Assembly (NCBI RefSeq): GCF_041296385.1
Contig: NW_027183605.1
Span: forward strand, 62,001 to 126,000
Direction of reading: 5' to 3'
From: Aphelocoma coerulescens
Taxonomy: Eukaryota; Chordata; Aves; Passeriformes; Corvidae
Length of the DNA stretch: 64,000 nt
The notes under the pieces are model-generated. The model saw only the letters and a list, made by a program, of their open reading frames with translations, did not search any database and had not been told where the DNA came from. The translations under genes were made by a program, and so were the position numbers. Position 1 is the first letter of the stretch; every line of letters begins with the position of its first letter. Below, in pieces: positions 61,179 through 64,000 of this stretch.

Positions 61179-62784
61179 GTTTCTGGTGCTTTACGGGAGG
61201 CAAGGGGAAAGTGCAGCGCAGCAGTGGCTTTTACTTCTGGAGCCTTTTGCTTTGGTAGCAGCAGCTGCTGCAAGTGGGCAACGGAGCTGCGAGAGTGCAT
61301 CATGTGACGGCACATCTCTCTGAGAGAGGAGCTTTCGAGCCGCAGCGCGTTGCGCCCGGTTTCAAGGCTACTTGGAGGAGTGGGGGGTACTTGAAGAACG
61401 CCTTCTTTCTGGGCGCGTCCTTCTGGGTGTGCTCAAGCTGCATGGACTCGGCAGCACTGGAGGTGTAAGAACCTGTTTCTGGCCAGCTTGTGTGCTGGAG
61501 TGCAAGGGCTGCGCCTTCCTTTCTGAAGCAGCCCAGAGCATTCTCAGCGGAACCTGCTTGTGAAGCAGCTCTCGGCTGGACATTTGCGAGTCTCTCCACT
61601 GAAGTGCATGAAGCCGGTGCCCAGCTGCTTCGTCCTTCGCCTTCTGGGCTCTGGACAGAACTGAAGCGCAGCGATGGCTTGGAGCTTTGCCGCTCTTCAG
61701 CGTGAACACTGCACGCAGCCACAGGCTGGACATTTGCGAGTCGCTGCACTGAAGTGCATGAAGCCGGTGCCCAGCTGCTTCGTCCTTCGCCTTCTGGGCT
61801 CTGGACAGAACTGAAGCGCAGCGATGGCTTGGAGCTTTGCCGCTCTTCAGCGCGAACACTGCACGCAGCCACAGGCTGCTGTGCACGGCTTTTCCTCAGC
61901 TCGACGTACCGTCATTCTCTTGCTGTTTCCCAGCGTCGAAAGTGTCCGTGTAGCTCTCGCTCAGCGAAATGCGTCAGGAGAGAAACGCTTGCTGGATGAG
62001 CCTTTCGCTGGCCAAGACTTTCAACACAGCACCACCATTCGGGCAAGGAGGAGGAGAAAGGAAGACCATCTTTGCGTCCTGGCCCGTCCTTCTGTGCGAG
62101 ACGCCTCTCCGCCTCTTCGCTCCCTGCAAGGCTGTAGTGTGCGCGCCGGCACTCGGAAGCGAGAGGGCAGGTGCAGAGAGCACCGCGATCTGACGGCGCC
62201 GTGCAGGCTGGAAAGGAAAGAGGGCTGCCACTGGAATGTGGTGCAAGTACAGGTTTGCACGCGTCGAGGGTAAGCTCTGGGTGAGCTTGTTGACCTAAAG
62301 CTGTTCTCTGTGCCAGACGTAGCCGAGAATCTTTCCGTTGAGATTCAGGCTACCGCGCAAACAGAATGTGGTGCTACCTAGCGCTGCGAGGGAAAGGGCA
62401 TAGCCCAGGCGTGTTTCGGCAGAAGCAGCAGCACGGAGGGTTTCTCTGCCGGCACCGCGGCTCCCTGTGCGAGAAGTAGACGACGGCTCGACTCCGGCAG
62501 AATGAAAGCGCGACACGGTACGAAGAGCGTAAGAATGAAGGCAGAGCACCGAGCTGCCGTGCGCCATCGCGCAGGCTGCAAGAGGAAGCGTGCCTGGCCA
62601 CCGGCTCCTTTGAGGATTCACGTTAGCACTTGAAAACAGAAAGTTCCACTCGCAGCTACTGGTGCTGCTACCTCTTTCTCTTCCAGCTTTCCCTGGAAAG
62701 AACTGTGCCCAGGTTTAGGCTTCAACGCGCCGAGGTAACAGTGGCAGATGCGGCAGAGAATGGAAATACAGCGTGCAGCGGGCG
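61179..62784. repeat. Repeat unit 39, family L2, two subrepeats
   Basis: Standard L2 copy with a private C to A at 62613 (TTTGAGG). Confidence 0.95.
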
Positions 62785-64000
62785 GTTTCTGGTGCTTTAC
62801 GGGAGGCAAGGGGAAAGTGCAGCGCAGCAGTGGCTTTTACTTCTGGAGCCTTTTGCTTTGGTAGCAGCAGCTGCTGCAAGTGGGCAACGGAGCTGCGAGA
62901 GTGCATCATGTGACGGCACATCTCTCTGAGAGAGGAGCTTTCGAGCCGCAGCGCGTTGCGCCCGGTTTCAAGGCTACTTGGAGGAGTGGGGGGTACTTGA
63001 AGAACGCCTTCTTTCTGGGCGCGTCCTTCTGGGTGTGCTCAAGCTGCATGGACTAGGCAGCACTGGAGGTGTAAGAACCTGTATCTGGCCAGCTTGTGTG
63101 CTGGAGTGCAAGGGCTGCGCCTTCCTTTCTGAAGCAGCCCAGAGCATTCTCAGCGGAACCTGCTTGTGAAGCAGCTCTCGGCTGGACATTTGCGAGTCGC
63201 TGCACTGAAGTGCATGAAGCCGGTGCCCAGCTGCTTCGTCCTTCGCCTTCTGGGCTCTGGACAGAACTGAAGCGCAGCGATGGCTTGGAGCTTTGCCGCT
63301 CTTCAGCGCGAACACTGCACGCAGCCACAGGCTGCTGTGCACGGCTTTTCCTCAGCTCGACGTACAGTCATTGTCTTGCTGTTTCCCAGCGTCGAAAGTG
63401 TCCGTGTAGCTCTCGCTCAGCGAAATGCGTCAGGAGAGAAACACTTGCTGGATGAGCCTTTCGCTGGCCAAGACTTTCAACACAGCACCACCATTCGGGC
63501 AAGGAGGAGGAGAAAGGAAGACCACCTTTGCGTCCTGGCCCGTCCTTCTGTGCGAGACGCCTCTCCGCCTCTTCGCTCCCTGCAAGGCTGTAGTGTGCGC
63601 GCCGGCACGCGGAAGCGAGAGGGCAGGTGCAGAGAGCACCGCGATCTGACGGCGCCGTGCAGGCTGGAAAGGAAAGAGGGCTGCCACTGGAATGTGGTGC
63701 AAGTACAGGTTTGCACGCGTCGAGGGTAAGCTCTGGGTGAGCTTGTTGACCTAAAGCTGTTCTCTGTGCCAGACGTAGCCGAGAATCTTTCCGTTGAGAT
63801 TCAGGCTACCGCGCAAACAGAATGTGGTGCTACCTAGCGCTGCGAGGGAAAGGGCATAGCCCAGGCGTGTTTCGGCAGAAGCAGCAGCACGGAGGGTTTC
63901 TCTGCCGGCACCGCGGCTCCCTGTGCGAGAAGTAGACGACGGCTCGACTCCGGCAGAATGAAAGCGCGACACGGTACGAAGAGCGTAAGAATGAAGGCAG
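62785..64000. repeat. Repeat unit 40, family V-Y, single subrepeat, truncated by window end
   Basis: The first 1,216 bp of a unit with one subrepeat (63180-63329) and the c271a/t299a pair, matching unit 8. By its layout the full unit would be 1,456 bp. The array clearly continues to the right. Confidence 0.93.

Larger units (their letters stand above)
1..64000. repeat. Tandem macrosatellite array, 1,606-bp unit, 40 copies (last one truncated)
   Basis: The same sequence recurs in the same orientation at a spacing of 1,606 bp, except five complete units that differ by exactly 150 bp. Unit starts are set here at the GTTTCTGGTGCTTTACGGGA motif; this phase is arbitrary. Copies differ at only a handful of sites, so divergence looks like about 1% or less by eye. 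Unit-1 numbering is used for variant sites. Family L has c732, c739, t975. Family V has a732, g739, g975. L1 keeps a809, c891, c1045; L2 has g809, t891. V-Y has t729 and V-N has a729. Other markers are g117c, c271a with t299a, c388t, t415g, c418g, c463t, c1045g, c1416t and c1605g. Both array ends lie outside the window. Macrosatellite is a structural description; no known family name is claimed. Confidence 0.98.

Noticed and set aside
1..64000. CRISPR array
   Set aside because: The period is 1,606 bp with 150-bp subrepeats, and there are no short repeats separated by unique spacers.
1..64000. rDNA spacer or a transposon cluster
   Set aside because: No rRNA gene, no reverse-transcriptase or transposase motif, no terminal repeats, poly-A tails or target-site duplications were seen at unit junctions. 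A spacer array without rRNA genes over 64 kb would be unexpected.

Overview
The whole 64 kb is one head-to-tail tandem array. The unit is 1,606 bp, and 39 complete copies plus one truncated copy fill the window from base 1 to base 64000. No unique DNA, interspersed transposon, RNA gene or recognisable protein-coding gene interrupts it. This is macrosatellite-like repeat DNA of a eukaryotic chromosome. The GC content is fairly high (by eye, in the 50s), CpG is retained, and introns and splice-like signals rather than operons are the style of the sequence. That suggests a vertebrate and would suit a bird, but nothing in the window fixes the species, so this is a weak inference. There are no bacterial, archaeal or viral genes.

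Reference layout, using unit 1 (bases 1-1606): 1-395 is a left segment with a 14-bp palindrome at 80-93. 396-695 holds two copies of a nested 150-bp subrepeat. 696-1606 is a right segment with a possible exon (756-1091), a strong 35-nt imperfect hairpin (1141-1175) and a good polypyrimidine-AG signal ending at 1508. Unit length varies only by whole subrepeats: one copy gives 1,456 bp (units 3 and 8, and unit 40 by layout), two copies give 1,606 bp (34 units), and three copies give 1,756 bp (units 19, 24, 37).

Units fall into two linked-variant families, L (17 units) and V (23 units), which I split into L1, L2, V-Y and V-N. Their order is not random. Units 18-22 (27003-35182) are repeated as units 23-27 (35183-43362), an 8,180-bp tandem duplication. 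Units 12-19 (17367-30364) recur as units 30-37 (46575-59572) at an offset of 29,208 bp. The window therefore records recent block amplification, unequal exchange inside the 150-bp subrepeats, and conversion or crossover between families.

Many open frames exist on both strands because the DNA is GC-rich and homogenised. I do not call any of them a gene. The best candidate for expressed sequence is a plus-strand frame at 646-1095 in unit 1. It runs into a splice-donor-like GTAAGC and contains a phase-symmetric possible exon that could splice in frame from unit to unit. This is a hypothesis, not an annotation.
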